Positions 23,801-34,409 of a stretch of DNA of 64,000 nucleotides are shown piece after piece. The first letter of the stretch is position 1; each line of letters begins with the position of its first letter. The translations under genes were made by a program, and so were the position numbers. The stretch is from Oreohelix idahoensis (lineage: Eukaryota > Mollusca > Gastropoda > Stylommatophora > Oreohelicidae), in NCBI GenBank assembly GCA_024509875.1, contig JAMPIV010017554.1, positions 94,256-158,255 of the forward strand. Reading direction: 5' to 3'. The notes under the pieces were generated by a model. That model was not told the DNA's origin and searched no databases. It was given only the letters and a program-made list of their open reading frames with translations.

Positions 23801-24370
23801 GTAAGTAGAGATTACTTGATTCGAAAGCAGAAGTTAACTGGGGTTACATTCGATAAAACGTCTATGAAATTTATACTCACGGTATTGTTTCGAAGATTTT
23901 AATCTTCCTGGTGTCGTTCGTCTTCTTCGTTAGAGTTAAAGACTTCGTTATCTGTCTGGCTGACTGCTTGAACTACGCTACGTAGATACGTTCCGAGGAG
24001 CACTACTAGTTATCGGCTCTGGTCTGTTTTCAACTGACTTCTGCTGTCTAACTCTTGAATAACTCTGTGAAATGTTTGTCAGTTATCAATTCGAACGTCT
24101 GTCAAGTAGCTTTCGAATAAAAACTCTGACTTCTGACCATATGGTTGACTGTCTGTATTAATTGACTGTCTGCATAAACCACTTCATTTATGTGTGTGTG
24201 TCCTTTAAGTAATTGGTCATGGTCTTATATATCACTCTATCTAAAGTTAAACTATCATTATTCTCTGTTATTTTAACCTATGCTTGTTATAGCTTAGTTT
24301 ATGGATAGTAGCTTAAGAATCTTCTAGAGCATTGCTATACCCTATATTGGTAGTAGTTATACTGCAATAG

Positions 24371-24682
24371 GGACCCAAAGACGCAACAATAGAGAATGCA
24401 GTCAGCGACCCATAGCTTGACTGCTTGCGTCAGGGTCAGCGAACCAGAGCTGACCAAGACCCTACTCAACCTCCAAGTGGTGGTCCTGGAAACAGGCTGC
24501 ATCACTGCAGTCTGGCTGAGAGAGTAGGGATCGAAGAGGTAAGGCTAACCCGGTCCCAAAGAATGCCGTGCGGACGTCGGATGTGTCGGCTGAAAGGCGC
24601 AAATATCGCAGCTCCGCTGTAAACGGGCACAACGCAACCAACGTCCTTTTCAGGACGAACGAGGAAGAAGAAGAAGAAGAAG
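24371..24682 (+). mobile_element. GC-rich SINE- or LINE-tail-like repeat with (GAA)n end
   Basis: A 300-bp island of higher GC in AT-rich DNA that ends in GAGGAAGAAGAAGAAG. The LINE fragment at 32946-33304 also ends in GAAGAAGAA, so this is probably the 3' end of a LINE or a SINE riding on one. An ORF at 24425-24622 is open but carries no motif I recognise. Confidence 0.4.
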
Positions 24683-24689
24683 ATACTGC

Positions 24690-25282
24690 AATTGTAATTT
24701 TGTATCTAAATAATTGTATGTTGCGAATATAATTTTGCGAGTATTTTATGTCCTAAAATAACTTTTTGTTACTATAAATAGATGTGTCACGTTTGTGCAA
24801 GAGTATCTTACGTTTTTACGCTTGCTTAGTGTAGATGTTACATTTATTAGCGTTTTTGTAGTAACTTTGACCTTGATTTTATTGCGTCATGATTTTTAAG
24901 AAATCTTTATGAGAGATTTCTTAGTCGCTATGATGTCATTGATAATTAATTGTACTGTTTTGCTATCGATATTACCCTTATTTTAAGTAGGAAGGGAGCT
25001 AACTGGCACATACATACCCTGCCCCACAAATGTATACCGCAGGTAGACATTTTCGTAACAAAAAATAACCTGTACCAGCACCTTGATTGGGTAAATACAT
25101 AATGGTCTTATGCAAACAAGAAATGAAGCATACGTGAGCATGACCATGATTATTCAACGAAATTCAACCTCGTATAATAATCATCTGGATTATTCCGAGA
25201 CTGACATTTAAAAATAAACCATGTACAATAATATGATTCAACTAATATGTACGCCAAGGTAACAATTGTTGGTGGACCATGG
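24690..25282. other. No gene recognised
   Basis: AT-rich spacer before the env-bearing element. Confidence 0.45.
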
Positions 25283-25384
25283 AATTAATTTGCACACGAA
25301 GAGAACGAACATAGTAACGAACCAACATAAGAATTAATACATATACCATAAAATGTATCGAACATTATTGTAGAGTGAAAACTA

Positions 25385-25965
25385 AGATTGCGAGGGGACA
25401 AAGTGAATGGATGGATACAACGAGGGTGCGTCATGGTTGAGCGAAGCTGGTGTATGAGGAGGAACAACAATCATGGGAACATGGTCATGTTTGTCTTGTT
25501 CAGGTATGACATCAGGCATAGTAACATGAGTATGAGGTTCTAATACATGTGATTTATGACACCATTTTCGAAAATAACGTCTACGATATATCATAAAAAT
25601 AATACTAATCAACGTAATGACAAAAATAACTGGAATAGAAATTTAAAAATTACGAGTCCAGTCTGAGTGATAACTCAACGACCGTACTTGGTCAAGCTCA
25701 TGAACAAAATCATTCATATCGACGGTACGAATGGGGGTGAGTGATGAAGGAATATGAACATTCGACATGGAAGTGATCGAGGTAAGAACAGGTTTCCAAA
25801 CAAGTGTGTGATCAAGATTAAAATATAACGAGATATTAATATGGCAAAGATGATGAACAAAACTACTGGAAAAGTGAAAAGGTGAATAAATTCTGACGAC
25901 GTCATGCAAAAATGATCAACCATAATCAAGCTCCAAAAGATGAAAAGGTGAATTAATGGATACAC
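25385..25965 (-). pseudogene. env: Env C-terminal region fragment
   Basis: A minus-strand frame runs through a hydrophobic segment (IPVIFVITLISIIFMIY), followed by the basic stop-transfer YRRRYFRKW and a polar, His/Pro-rich tail of about 55 residues. This is the layout of a membrane anchor and cytoplasmic tail of a retroelement Env. The anchor is preceded by a stop and a frame change near 25645. It belongs with the fusion-peptide-like fragment at 27368-27580. Confidence 0.55.
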
Positions 25966-25966
25966 T

Positions 25967-26227
<261 letters not shown>

Positions 26228-26278
26228 GTGTTATTAATCATACAATGTTTTTGTACACCATGTGATGATAGCGATATC

Positions 26279-27297
26279 TTACTTACTTACTTAGTCGTTC
26301 CCCTTCTACAGTGAGGTGTAGAGGTTTGGAAGAGAGAGCGCCAGACTATCCTATCGGCTGTCTTCCTCCTGGCCTGGTTCCATTCTAGTCCTCGGTCCTT
26401 CAAAGATTGTCTAATGTTGTCCTCCCAGCGGACTCTGGGTCGTCCTGGGGGTATGGATCCCTGGCTCTTTGTTTCCCATGCTTGTCGTGGTAGCCGATCT
26501 TTTTCCATTCTGCAGACATGGCCAAACCATCTTAGTTGGCACTGTTCTACTTGGGTCTGAAGGTGGTCGGACTTTAGGCCTTGACGTATCGTCTGGTTGC
26601 GGACCATTCTTTTCTTGTTACTTCAATCACCTTCCTCAGATACCTCATTTCTGAGGTTTGGATCTGGCTTTTGTGGATTGTAGTCATTGCCCATGACTCT
26701 CATCCATATGTCAAGACTGGGACATAGGTGGAGCGGTATACAGCCATCTTCGTTTTCTTACCAACCTCTCTCTTGCTGAGGAATCCTCGATTTATGGCCT
26801 GCAAAAGTCTCCCAGCTGCTGCTTTTCGAGTGGCCAACTCTTCTTTGATGCCTCCCTTTCGGTCTATAATAGCTCCGAGATATTTAAAGTGGTCGACCTG
26901 CTCAAGTACCTGTTCTCCCAGCTTAACCTGATGTCTTCTTTCTTCTCGTGATATCACCATGGATTTTGTTTTAGAGCTGCTTATGACCACCCCTCTCTTC
27001 TCCAGCTCTTCCTTCAAGTCTGGTTGGATTGGAGATGTGCCTCTGATTTAGCAATCGGGGCAACAAAATCAGCAAATGCCAGCTCTGGAATACATACCTG
27101 TCTCATCTTCCAGTAACCCCACTGAATACTTTCTTGTTCTCTCCTTACATGCATTGATAACATCGTCCATGAGTATTATAAAAAGATAAGGTGACAGGAT
27201 ATCACCTTGTCTTACACCAGTGGTGGTCCTAAACTCTTCTGACTTATGGTTTGCTGTCCTCACATAATTTCTGCAAGACTTGTAGAAGCTTTGTATA
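26279..27297 (-). mobile_element. 5'-truncated LINE inserted in the env region
   Basis: 1019 bp between two copies of the 12-bp target duplication GATAGCGATATC (26267-26278 and 27298-27309). On the minus strand it starts inside RT and ends in a (TAAG)n tail at 26279-26293, as expected for target-primed integration. Both ends are therefore well defined. Confidence 0.93.
26287..27297 (-). pseudogene. Non-LTR RT, C-terminal half
   Basis: RT motif B region is clear: FRTTTGVRQGDILSPYLF. The catalytic YADD box region reads as FADF in another frame, so the second Asp is lost or shifted. Downstream are HFKYLGAIIDRKGG and the C-terminal domain (QLRWFGHVCRMEKDRLPRQA, GRPRVRWEDN). At least two frame changes (about 27060 and 26690) split it. 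The family is a LINE of the jockey/RTE breadth; the exact clade is not determined. Confidence 0.85.
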
Positions 27298-27367
27298 GAT
27301 AGCGATATCAATAAACAATAATGTGACGTCAAGCGAGATACAACAGGAGTTTGAGTATGAAATGTGA

Positions 27368-27951
27368 TTAAACTAGAACAATACCGATGTAAGTATCATA
27401 ACGTAAACCGTGCATAGAACCATCAGTAGATGTGCCAAACAAAACATTTAAGGCATCACCTACAAATGGAAACAGTGAGCGCTTAAAAACGGGAGACTGT
27501 CTGATCTGATCAAAGGCAGTATAAATATCAGACAGGGTATTCAAAAGGAATGAAATTTCCCTACGTAAAACATGTAACATGTATAATGAACAGTATGTTT
27601 ATGTACAAATGTTTGGAGGACGATAAGGATGCTCTCAACGCTATGAATATCATCATCAAAGAGACGCAATTCAGTGACAATAGAGAGTGTTCAGGATGAG
27701 GAGGAGTCTATTATATCCTTAACATTTCGGAAAAAGACCGTATATCTCTGATGAGAATCTCATCCTCTGCTAGGGCAGAATGTGCTAGAACCAGAAACAC
27801 AAGTATGATATGGCAAATCATCCTGAGGAGAGATAAGAATGTATAAGCCTATAGTTTGTCGTGGATTATTCGTAGTAAATTCATAAGCAAATGTTTTTTT
27901 TAGTATTATGTTCACAAGAAGTGTAAGGTTCGGTAGCACGTAGTGGACCAC
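27368..27951 (-). pseudogene. env: Env fragment with fusion-peptide-like motif
   Basis: In the minus-strand frame 27580-27368, a furin-like basic site is followed by a Gly/Phe-rich stretch (KRSLFPFVGDALNVLFGT). This arrangement is typical of the F-type Env proteins of insect errantiviruses and related gypsy elements. A preceding helical region (REISFLLNTLSDIYTAFDQI) and a separate frame at 27951-27760 are probably more of the same gene. Stops and frame changes break it. It is a relic, and no functional claim is made. Confidence 0.6.
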
Positions 27952-28041
27952 AAAAGTATTATGTGTTGAAATGGTTTATACTGTTGGCTTTTTATGTTTA
28001 TCTGCCAGAAGAGTTCCCATCTTAGATTTGACTAATGTATA

Positions 28042-29574
28042 CTGAAGCACATTAAAAACGCACTACTATTATATATACTGATGTCGGGAAGCTGGAAAAA
28101 AAGTGTGGGAATGGATTTTCCCCGTGTTTGTCATGAGGTAGAGAGCGAATGGCTGCTGGAATGGAAAGTGCATGATTCAATCCACGGGTTTGTGTACAGA
28201 CTACATGAAAACAATGAAAGTTACAGGTGCAACACAATTCCCAACAGCTATGACCCTGAAAATGTGTACGCGTTGTGGCAGTATACTCGGTATAAAAAGG
28301 CCGTTGAGACAAAACACCCAGTACATGTGCTTGAAATGCCACGACTATCTGAAAACGACGGCCAACGAGCCATTGGTATGTTGGAGACCGGAATGAGCTC
28401 GCGGGCCATTGCCAGAAGGATAAATTGCCACCACAGCACTATTGTACGTCTCAATGAACGTTACGGAACCACTGGCAGTGCCCGGGATAGGCTTCGGAGT
28501 GGCCAACCACGAGTTACTACCCCTGCGCAAGATCGTCATAATGTGCTGAATCACCTAAAGAATCGTTCTCTCCCGGCAAGTCAAACAGCAAGAGCAATAG
28601 TGGGTAGACGTGGGCAAGTCTCTCGAATGACAGTCATACGACGACTCAGAGATACAGGCCTTACTGCAAGACGATCTTATGTTGGGCCAAACTTGACTCA
28701 CAGACATCGTCAGCAGCGCCTGCATTGGGCAGAACAACATGTCAGATGGACTAGACTGCAGTGGAATGCTGTCCTATTCACAGACGAGAGCAGATTCAAC
28801 ATATCCTTTGCTGATGGACGTATGCGGATTTGGCGACGGTGTGGAGAGCGCTTTGCAGATTGCTGTGTTCGTCAGCACAACCGATTTGGAGGTGGCAGTA
28901 TTCACATTTGGGGAGGATTCAGTTTTCACCATCGCTTGCCTCTTCACGTCTTCCGTGGAAATGTTAATGGCCAATTAATCGTCACAATGTTCTGCTGCTG
29001 TAGATATTGCTGCGTAATGCATGCGGTGTGCGCACGTGCGTTATCCTGCTGGAGAAGCTGCAAGTCTGGATAATTTGTGAACGCAGGAGCAACCAATGCA
29101 TCCAGAACCTCATTTCGATATGTCACAGCTGCCCTATCACCAGACATGTCCCCTATAGAACATCTCTGGGACGAGCTTGGACGCAGAGTCTACAGGCAAG
29201 GTTCTCCAGCTAATCTGCATCAGCTCGAAGCTGCTCTTACACGTGAATGGGACTTGATTCCTTGGAATTTCCTTTACAGACTTGTGCGTTCCATGCAGAG
29301 CCGCTGCCAAGCTTGTTTGCAAGCACACGGTGGACATACCAGATACTGAGGATAGTGTGAATGATTTTTTTTATTGGTTGCATTTTTGGTTTTCTTCCTT
29401 GCCTGCACAGAATGCAATGAATTTCATAACAATCAAATGTACAAATTAATGACCAGCATGGATTCATAGGAAAATGAATAAAGATTCCAAATATGTAAAC
29501 TTGTAAACACTTATATTTACATTTCACACTCTGTTCCTGGATTATATAGGTGGTGCGTTTTTAATGTGCTTCAG
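28042..29574 (+). mobile_element. Tc1-type DNA transposon, copy 2
   Basis: Ends are inverted repeats starting CTGAAGCACATTAAAAACGC, flanked by TA at 28040-28041 and 29575-29576. 1533 bp with one transposase frame. An inverted, truncated second copy lies at 29675-30095. Confidence 0.95.
28336..29349 (+). pseudogene. Tc1 transposase with internal inversion
   Basis: Starts MPRLSENDGQRAIGMLETGM, with HTH and hinge (SGQPRV), first catalytic Asp in LFTDESRF, then GGSIHIWGGF up to NVNGQ. From about 28971 to 29130 the plus strand is no longer transposase. The missing part, with the second catalytic Asp (QQDNARAH), reads on the minus strand of exactly this interval. The plus frame resumes in register at ALSPDMSPIEHLW (catalytic Glu) and ends GGHTRY. 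So about 157-160 bp were inverted in place. The protein is non-functional as is. Confidence 0.93.
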
Positions 29575-29576
29575 TA

Positions 29577-29672
29577 TATTTTTTCCACAAGCGTTGGAAG
29601 CTATACGGGTTAACGTGAATGACACGATCGGGTTTTCTCCATTTTATATGTTATACGGGAGAGAACATATTG
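29577..29672 (+). pseudogene. Integrase C-terminal fragment of the gypsy element, inverted
   Basis: About 30 codons on the plus strand match the integrase region downstream of the catalytic Glu (FPQALEAIRVN, GFSPFYMLYGRE). The rest of this pol is on the minus strand. It is bracketed by oppositely oriented Tc1 copies. Confidence 0.75.
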
Positions 29673-29674
29673 AG

Positions 29675-30095
29675 ACGTTCATTGAGATGTACAAAAGTGC
29701 TGTGGTGGCAATTCATCCTTCTGGCAATGGCCCGCGAGCTCATTCCGGTCTCCAACATACCAATGGCTCGTTGGCCGTCGTTTTCAGATAGTCGTGGGAT
29801 TTCAAGCACATGCACTGGGTGTTTTGTCTCAACGGCCTTTTTATACCGAGTATATTGCCACAACGCGTACACATTTTCATGGTCATAGCTGTTGGGAATC
29901 GTGTTCCACGTGTAACTTTCATTGTTTTCATGTAGTCTGTAAACAAACCCGTGGATTGAATCATGCACTTTCCATTCCAGCAGCCATTCGCTCTCTACCT
30001 CATGACAAACACGGGGAAAATCCATTCCCACACTTTTTTCCCCAGCTTCTCGGCATCAGTATATATAATAGTGGTGCGTTTTTAATGTGCTTCAG
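29675..30095 (-). mobile_element. Truncated inverted copy of Tc1 copy 2
   Basis: Reverse complement of about 28042-28467. The terminal repeat with TA (30096-30097) is at its right edge; the left edge breaks inside the transposase frame directly against the integrase fragment. Confidence 0.92.
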
Positions 30096-30099
30096 TATA

Positions 30100-30345
30100 G
30101 ATCCTAATGTTGTTGATGTTCGTCACAATATTTGGCTATAATGTCATGAAGTGTTCCGTGCATTCTTTCATTCCTACCGTTAGATTGGATGTTATAAATA
30201 GAGGTAGTAATATGTTTGATGTTGAATTTCTGTAAAAAGGATTGACAGTGGGGACCAGTTTACTGTTTTCCATAGTCAGTGTTACGCGTTCACTGGCCAT
30301 CAAGAATGATACGTGTTGTTGTTTGGCCACTAGATTATTATATGG
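30100..30345 (-). pseudogene. Integrase fragment with catalytic Glu
   Basis: On the minus strand one frame reads FNIKHITTSIYN, then QSNGRNERMHGTLHDIIAKY, the segment around the third integrase catalytic residue (Glu in NER). In-frame stops occur upstream. At its lower end it runs into the TA target of the truncated Tc1. Confidence 0.7.
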
Positions 30346-30542
30346 TGATAAATGTTGCTTTGGGTTCGATTATACATTGTTCAATGCGTAGAATGTAAAA
30401 TGTAACAAGTCGAACACGTAACATAACGTCGAAGAATGTAGTCCAGGTTGTTATACACTCAATCTTTTTTATTACGGTACTCACAAGTTACATAGCTCCA
30501 CATCTTCAAGCACAATGATTATATGAGGTGGTTTCACATATA

Positions 30543-32073
30543 CTGTTCAAAAAAAAAAAAAAAAGAAACACATAGCTACTGAAGGCACACACATAGCCAT
30601 AATTTTGACATTCAATAACTTTTTTTAATTTAATGAGTTAATTGTTCAAATTGCACACAAGAATACCTTAGGGTTCAACCAATCAATTGACAGTTGTTTT
30701 GCATCTGGGTCACGAGAGTTTTTTTGGCGTACGGGCTTTCCCGTTAGTATGGTGTGTGGCCTCCTCTTGCATCGATCAGCGACTGGCATCTCCTGGGCAT
30801 GGATGCGATCTGATTCTGATGTGGGCCTGTGGGATGGCTGCCCACTTTTCCTGGAGTGCCTGGAACAGATCACTACGATTGGTTGGAGCAACGTCTCGCC
30901 GACAAACACGTCTATGCAGCTCTTCCCACAGGTGCTTAATCGGACTCATGTCTGGAGGCAGGGATGGCCAGGGAAGGGTGAGAATGTTGTTGGCAGTCAA
31001 GAACTGCGTGGTCAACCGTGCACAATGGGGTCTGGCGTTGTCCTGTTGAAACACAGACCTTTGGGCAGCCAAAAGTGGAAGGACACGGGGTCGAAGAATT
31101 TTATTGACGTATCGTTGCGCATTCAAGCCTCCTTCAATGTGCACCAATTGACTCCTTCCGTTGTAACTGATCATTCCCCACACACTTGCACCTCCACCAC
31201 CGTGCGGCGGAGCTTCATCAACGCAATTTTGGGCAAAACGTTCATTTCGCCTACGGTAGACACTATCATGACGCTGCAACAAAAAGAAAGATTCGTCACT
31301 AAACCAGACACGTCTCCATTGATTGTCAGCTGCCCAGGGACGATGCTGGTTGGCCCAAAGAAGTCGATTTTGGCGATGGCGGCACGTAAGGACAGGTCCT
31401 CGGTGAGGTCGTTGTGCCCAAAGTCCAGCGTCATGCAGTCTATTCCGGACAGTTTGATCAGACACATGACGTCCTGCAGGCAATGACTGGGCAGTTGAGG
31501 AAGCTGTTGTAAACCTGTCTCTGAGGTTACGAAACCGAATAAAGCGATCCTCCGCTGCTGTTGTAACTCTGGGTCGTCCCCTGCGATGCCGGTCTTCAAC
31601 TGAGCCAGTGGCTTTGAACCGGCGCCAAAGTCGACTGATGGTACTCTGATGCACGTTTAGATGCCTGGCAACCTGACTTTGACTTTCGCCTGCATGCAGT
31701 CGGTCAATAGCAATGTTCCTTAAATTTATCGATAGAGACGCCATAAATGTCTGCTTGAAAATGAACTGAATTTTTTTTGTGTAGCGTTATCCTTTTATAG
31801 GGTTTCAGATGCGTAGTTAGTGAATAGTGTTCACCCCAAATTTTGTTGCTTTCACGTGCGCGCAACATGAGCTGTGGTCAAAAACTGTGTCATAAACACT
31901 ATTGACCACTGCGTTGTAACGATTACAAAAACGAACGCAATTCAGGTCAACACGTGCATTTGACACTGTAAAGAACATATTAGGCTGGTTTTTATATACC
32001 CTAGCACCAAATTTTACTTACAAACTCATAAAAACGCGCCCTCGGATAGCAATGCGTTTCTTTTTTTGAACAG
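30543..32073 (-). mobile_element. Tc1-type DNA transposon, copy 3
   Basis: Inverted ends CTGTTCAAAAA...GAAACACAT (left) and the matching ATGCGTTTC...TTTTTGAACAG (right), flanked by TA at 30541-30542 and 32074-32075. The A run is longer at the left end. 1531 bp. Confidence 0.94.
30776..31744 (-). CDS. Tc1 transposase, nearly full length, catalytic Glu replaced by Lys
   Basis: 322 codons uninterrupted from MASLSINLRNIAIDRLHAGE. HTH (SQSQVARHLNVHQSTISRLW), hinge (RRGRPRV), first Asp in VWFSDESFF and second Asp in FQQDNARPH are intact. The third catalytic position reads SPIKHLW: AAG on the minus strand (30935-30937) instead of a Glu codon, a single G-to-A change. The last 20 or so residues are off frame after QAHIRIR. 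The family-typical C-terminus (MPRRCQ, then RGGHT) continues in another frame to about 30750. It should bind DNA but not cut it. Confidence 0.93.
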   Translation of the reverse strand: MASLSINLRNIAIDRLHAGESQSQVARHLNVHQSTISRLWRRFKATGSVEDRHRRGRPRVTTAAEDRFIRFRNLRDRFTTASSTAQSLPAGRHVSDQTVRNRLHDAGLWAQRPHRGPVLTCRHRQNRLLWANQHRPWAADNQWRRVWFSDESFFLLQRHDSVYRRRNERFAQNCVDEAPPHGGGGASVWGMISYNGRSQLVHIEGGLNAQRYVNKILRPRVLPLLAAQRSVFQQDNARPHCARLTTQFLTANNILTLPWPSLPPDMSPIKHLWEELHRRVCRRDVAPTNRSDLFQALQEKWAAIPQAHIRIRSHPCPGDASR

Positions 32074-32477
32074 TATACATACACAGTCCTTGGTCCGTCC
32101 TTAGGCATAAATGAAAGGCAAACTAGCCGTGTAACAAAGATCAGAGTCCACGAATACTATTATATCTACATCGTAGTAAATCTCGACGGAATTCATATTA
32201 ATTATTTCAAATACCTCTCTGTCAAATGCCTTACTACACTGGCATGTATCAAAAGCGCAGTCGTCTCAAAAATCCTAGAATAACTTGTGGACTATAACAC
32301 ATTTATCAGGAGTGCATAATAATGCGACCTTCCACCTCGACGGACACTAGTCAAAAGAGAACGAAGGTTGGCCGTTAGCTTTCAGGAGCAGACGGTTCCT
32401 ACGTCACAATGCATTTTTGACACGTCACAACTAAAATAAATGTTGCGCTTTCACAATCGGTGCGTTTTCGTGCATCC
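32074..32477. other. Unassigned sequence splitting the integrase
   Basis: Together with 30346-30542 this separates the two halves of the integrase core. It is not integrase-coding on either strand. Copy 3 of Tc1 probably landed in an earlier, unidentified insertion. Confidence 0.4.
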
Positions 32478-32945
32478 TCATTCGCGCACAGCTATGCCTT
32501 CCTCTAGAGCGCACGCCTGTGTGCGAAAGGAGTTGTAACAATCAGTAAAGATGGTTTGGGGACAACCATGTTTAGGAATGACATCTTGTAATAATATCTT
32601 TGTAACTATATCGGATGTAATGGTTTTTGCCGGAAAACTCTCAGGCCAAACGGAGTATGAATCAACAATATGAACGATGTATTGGTTACCGGATAGTGTA
32701 AGCGGGTTTAGTCCGGAGACATCAATGCAGAGTTTTTCCATTGGAAAATGTGAATTAGGCATCTCCTGAATAGGATGTTTAATAGGTTTCATAGTGCATT
32801 ATTTACATGTGTGACATGCTGCAACATACTCAGCAACATCTTTGTTCAGAGTCTTCCAAAGTATCTCCTCTTAATGATGTCTAAGGTCTTATCACGACCC
32901 ATGTGGCCATTCGAATCACAATAATGCCTCAGGATAGACGGAATG
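32478..32945 (-). pseudogene. Integrase zinc-binding and core fragment
   Basis: Minus frame: HYCDSNGHMGRDKTLDIIKR, with the His part of an HHCC zinc motif, then CHTCK-like cysteines near 32800. Next comes the core start LCIDVSGLNP (first catalytic Asp) and DSYSVWPESFPAKTI, then IFTDCYNSF (second Asp). Stops and small shifts interrupt it. The third catalytic residue lies at 30100-30345. Confidence 0.8.
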
Positions 32946-33304
32946 GAATACCATCACCAACCAAGATTTGCTTGCTCGTAGCGAGCAGGGGGACATGCAC
33001 ACCGTCATGGCTGGCGGACGCTGGGGCTGGGTTGGTCGTATCCTCAGGGGAGATCCCGATGCCATCGCGGGAGCAGCTGTGCTTTGGACCCCTGAAGGAA
33101 AGCGAAAGAGAGGCCGACCAAAAGCAACTTGGCGGAGGACTGTGGAGGCTGAGATGCAGGGGGTGAACCAGATTTGGGGCACTGTGCGAGGGATGGCCGC
33201 CGACCGTGCAAGGTGGAATCAATTTGTTGTTGCCCTACAAGACGCCACTAGGCGTGATGGCCACTGACTGCTTTGACGGTCGGTGGTTAAGGATCGAAGA
33301 AGAA
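32946..33304 (+). mobile_element. 5'-truncated LINE 3' end in the gypsy pol
   Basis: 359 bp between two copies of the 13-bp target duplication GATAGACGGAATG (32933-32945 and 33305-33317), ending in GAAGAAGAA. Plus-strand frame: RT C-terminal domain NTITNQDLLARSEQGDMHT, GGRWGWVGRILRGDPDA, TPEGKRKRGRPKATWRRTVE, with a stop after TRRDGH. This open 3' end is in good condition, so the insertion is relatively young. Same LINE family as 42733-47449. Confidence 0.94.
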
Positions 33305-33647
33305 GATAGACGGAATGAGGTGTGAAGGAAGGCTTTTCCTAAAAGTGACATCATTTTGTTCATCCGTGTAGTATAATTGATGATCATCTGAGAGGATAGT
33401 AAAATGTGTTGCTTTCGTAGGATCATCACAATTGTTCCTGTTGTATGTTCATTGTATCATGTGGTGGTGACGGGGCATGTGTTTCATCGACTTATTTAAC
33501 TCTAGTAGCATCAGACAAATTATGCCTTTTGTTGGAATTTATTATGTTAATATCTTTAGCATTATCGTCTACGTCAGACGTAATGTGATAATTCGAGACT
33601 AAAGATATTTTGTCACTCGAACATGGTATGCGTGATAGTAGGTCAGC

Positions 33648-33890
33648 TCATGTATTCGTCCTGCCTGCAATATATTCAATGGCACAATCATAGCTCTGTA
33701 AATTCAATGCTAAAGTTTGTAACTTTTTTGATTGTTCAGAAGTTTTACTGAGCCAGGTGGACAGAGGCTGATGATCTGTTCTAATAGTGAATTTATTTCC
33801 TCGGAGATAAAAATAAATTTCTGAACAGCATAATGAATAGCGAACGCTTCTTTTTCTGTAACGTTTCACCGGCGTTGGGTTTTGCTAAGT
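33648..33890 (-). pseudogene. RNase H fragment of the gypsy element
   Basis: Minus frame FYLRGNKFTIRTDHQPLSTW with the RNase H catalytic Asp in TDHQPL, then LQSYDCAIEYIAGRTN, the typical domain end. The adjacent upstream part (EKEAFAIHYAVQKF-like) is in another frame. It stops at about 33890 against a minisatellite. Confidence 0.82.
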
Positions 33891-33899
33891 GCATATACA

Positions 33900-34345
33900 C
33901 AGAATAGCGTAGGTCACACACTCAGTCACACACACACAACTCTGGAACACACATTAAGTCATATACAGAGATTAGTCTGGGTCGAACAATCAGTCACACA
34001 GAACAGCCTGGAACACACACGAAGTCATATACACAGAATAGCGTAGGTCACACACTCAGTCACTCACAACAGCCTGGGTCACACACTCAGTCACGTAATC
34101 ACACAGCAGCCTGGGTCACACACTCAGCCACACACACACTAAAGACTGGGTCAGACACTGAGTCACACACATATACAATAACCTGGGTCACACATTCAGT
34201 CACACACACATACTTAGCCACATACTCACTCAACAGCCTGGGTCACACACTCAGTTACACATTCACACACACAATAACCTGGGTCACACACTCAGTTACA
34301 CATTCACACACACTCACAACATCCTGGATCACATACTTTAAAACA
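33900..34345. repeat. Minisatellite of CCTGGGTCACACACTCAGTCACAC units
   Basis: Irregular 33-45 bp units. The same units continue at about 35277-35362, on the far side of the LINE at 34410-35276, so the LINE sits inside the array. Confidence 0.85.
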
Positions 34346-34409
34346 AAATGCATGATAATATCAACTAGACAAAAATTACAAAATTCAGAGAAAACAACAC
34401 TTCAGATCT

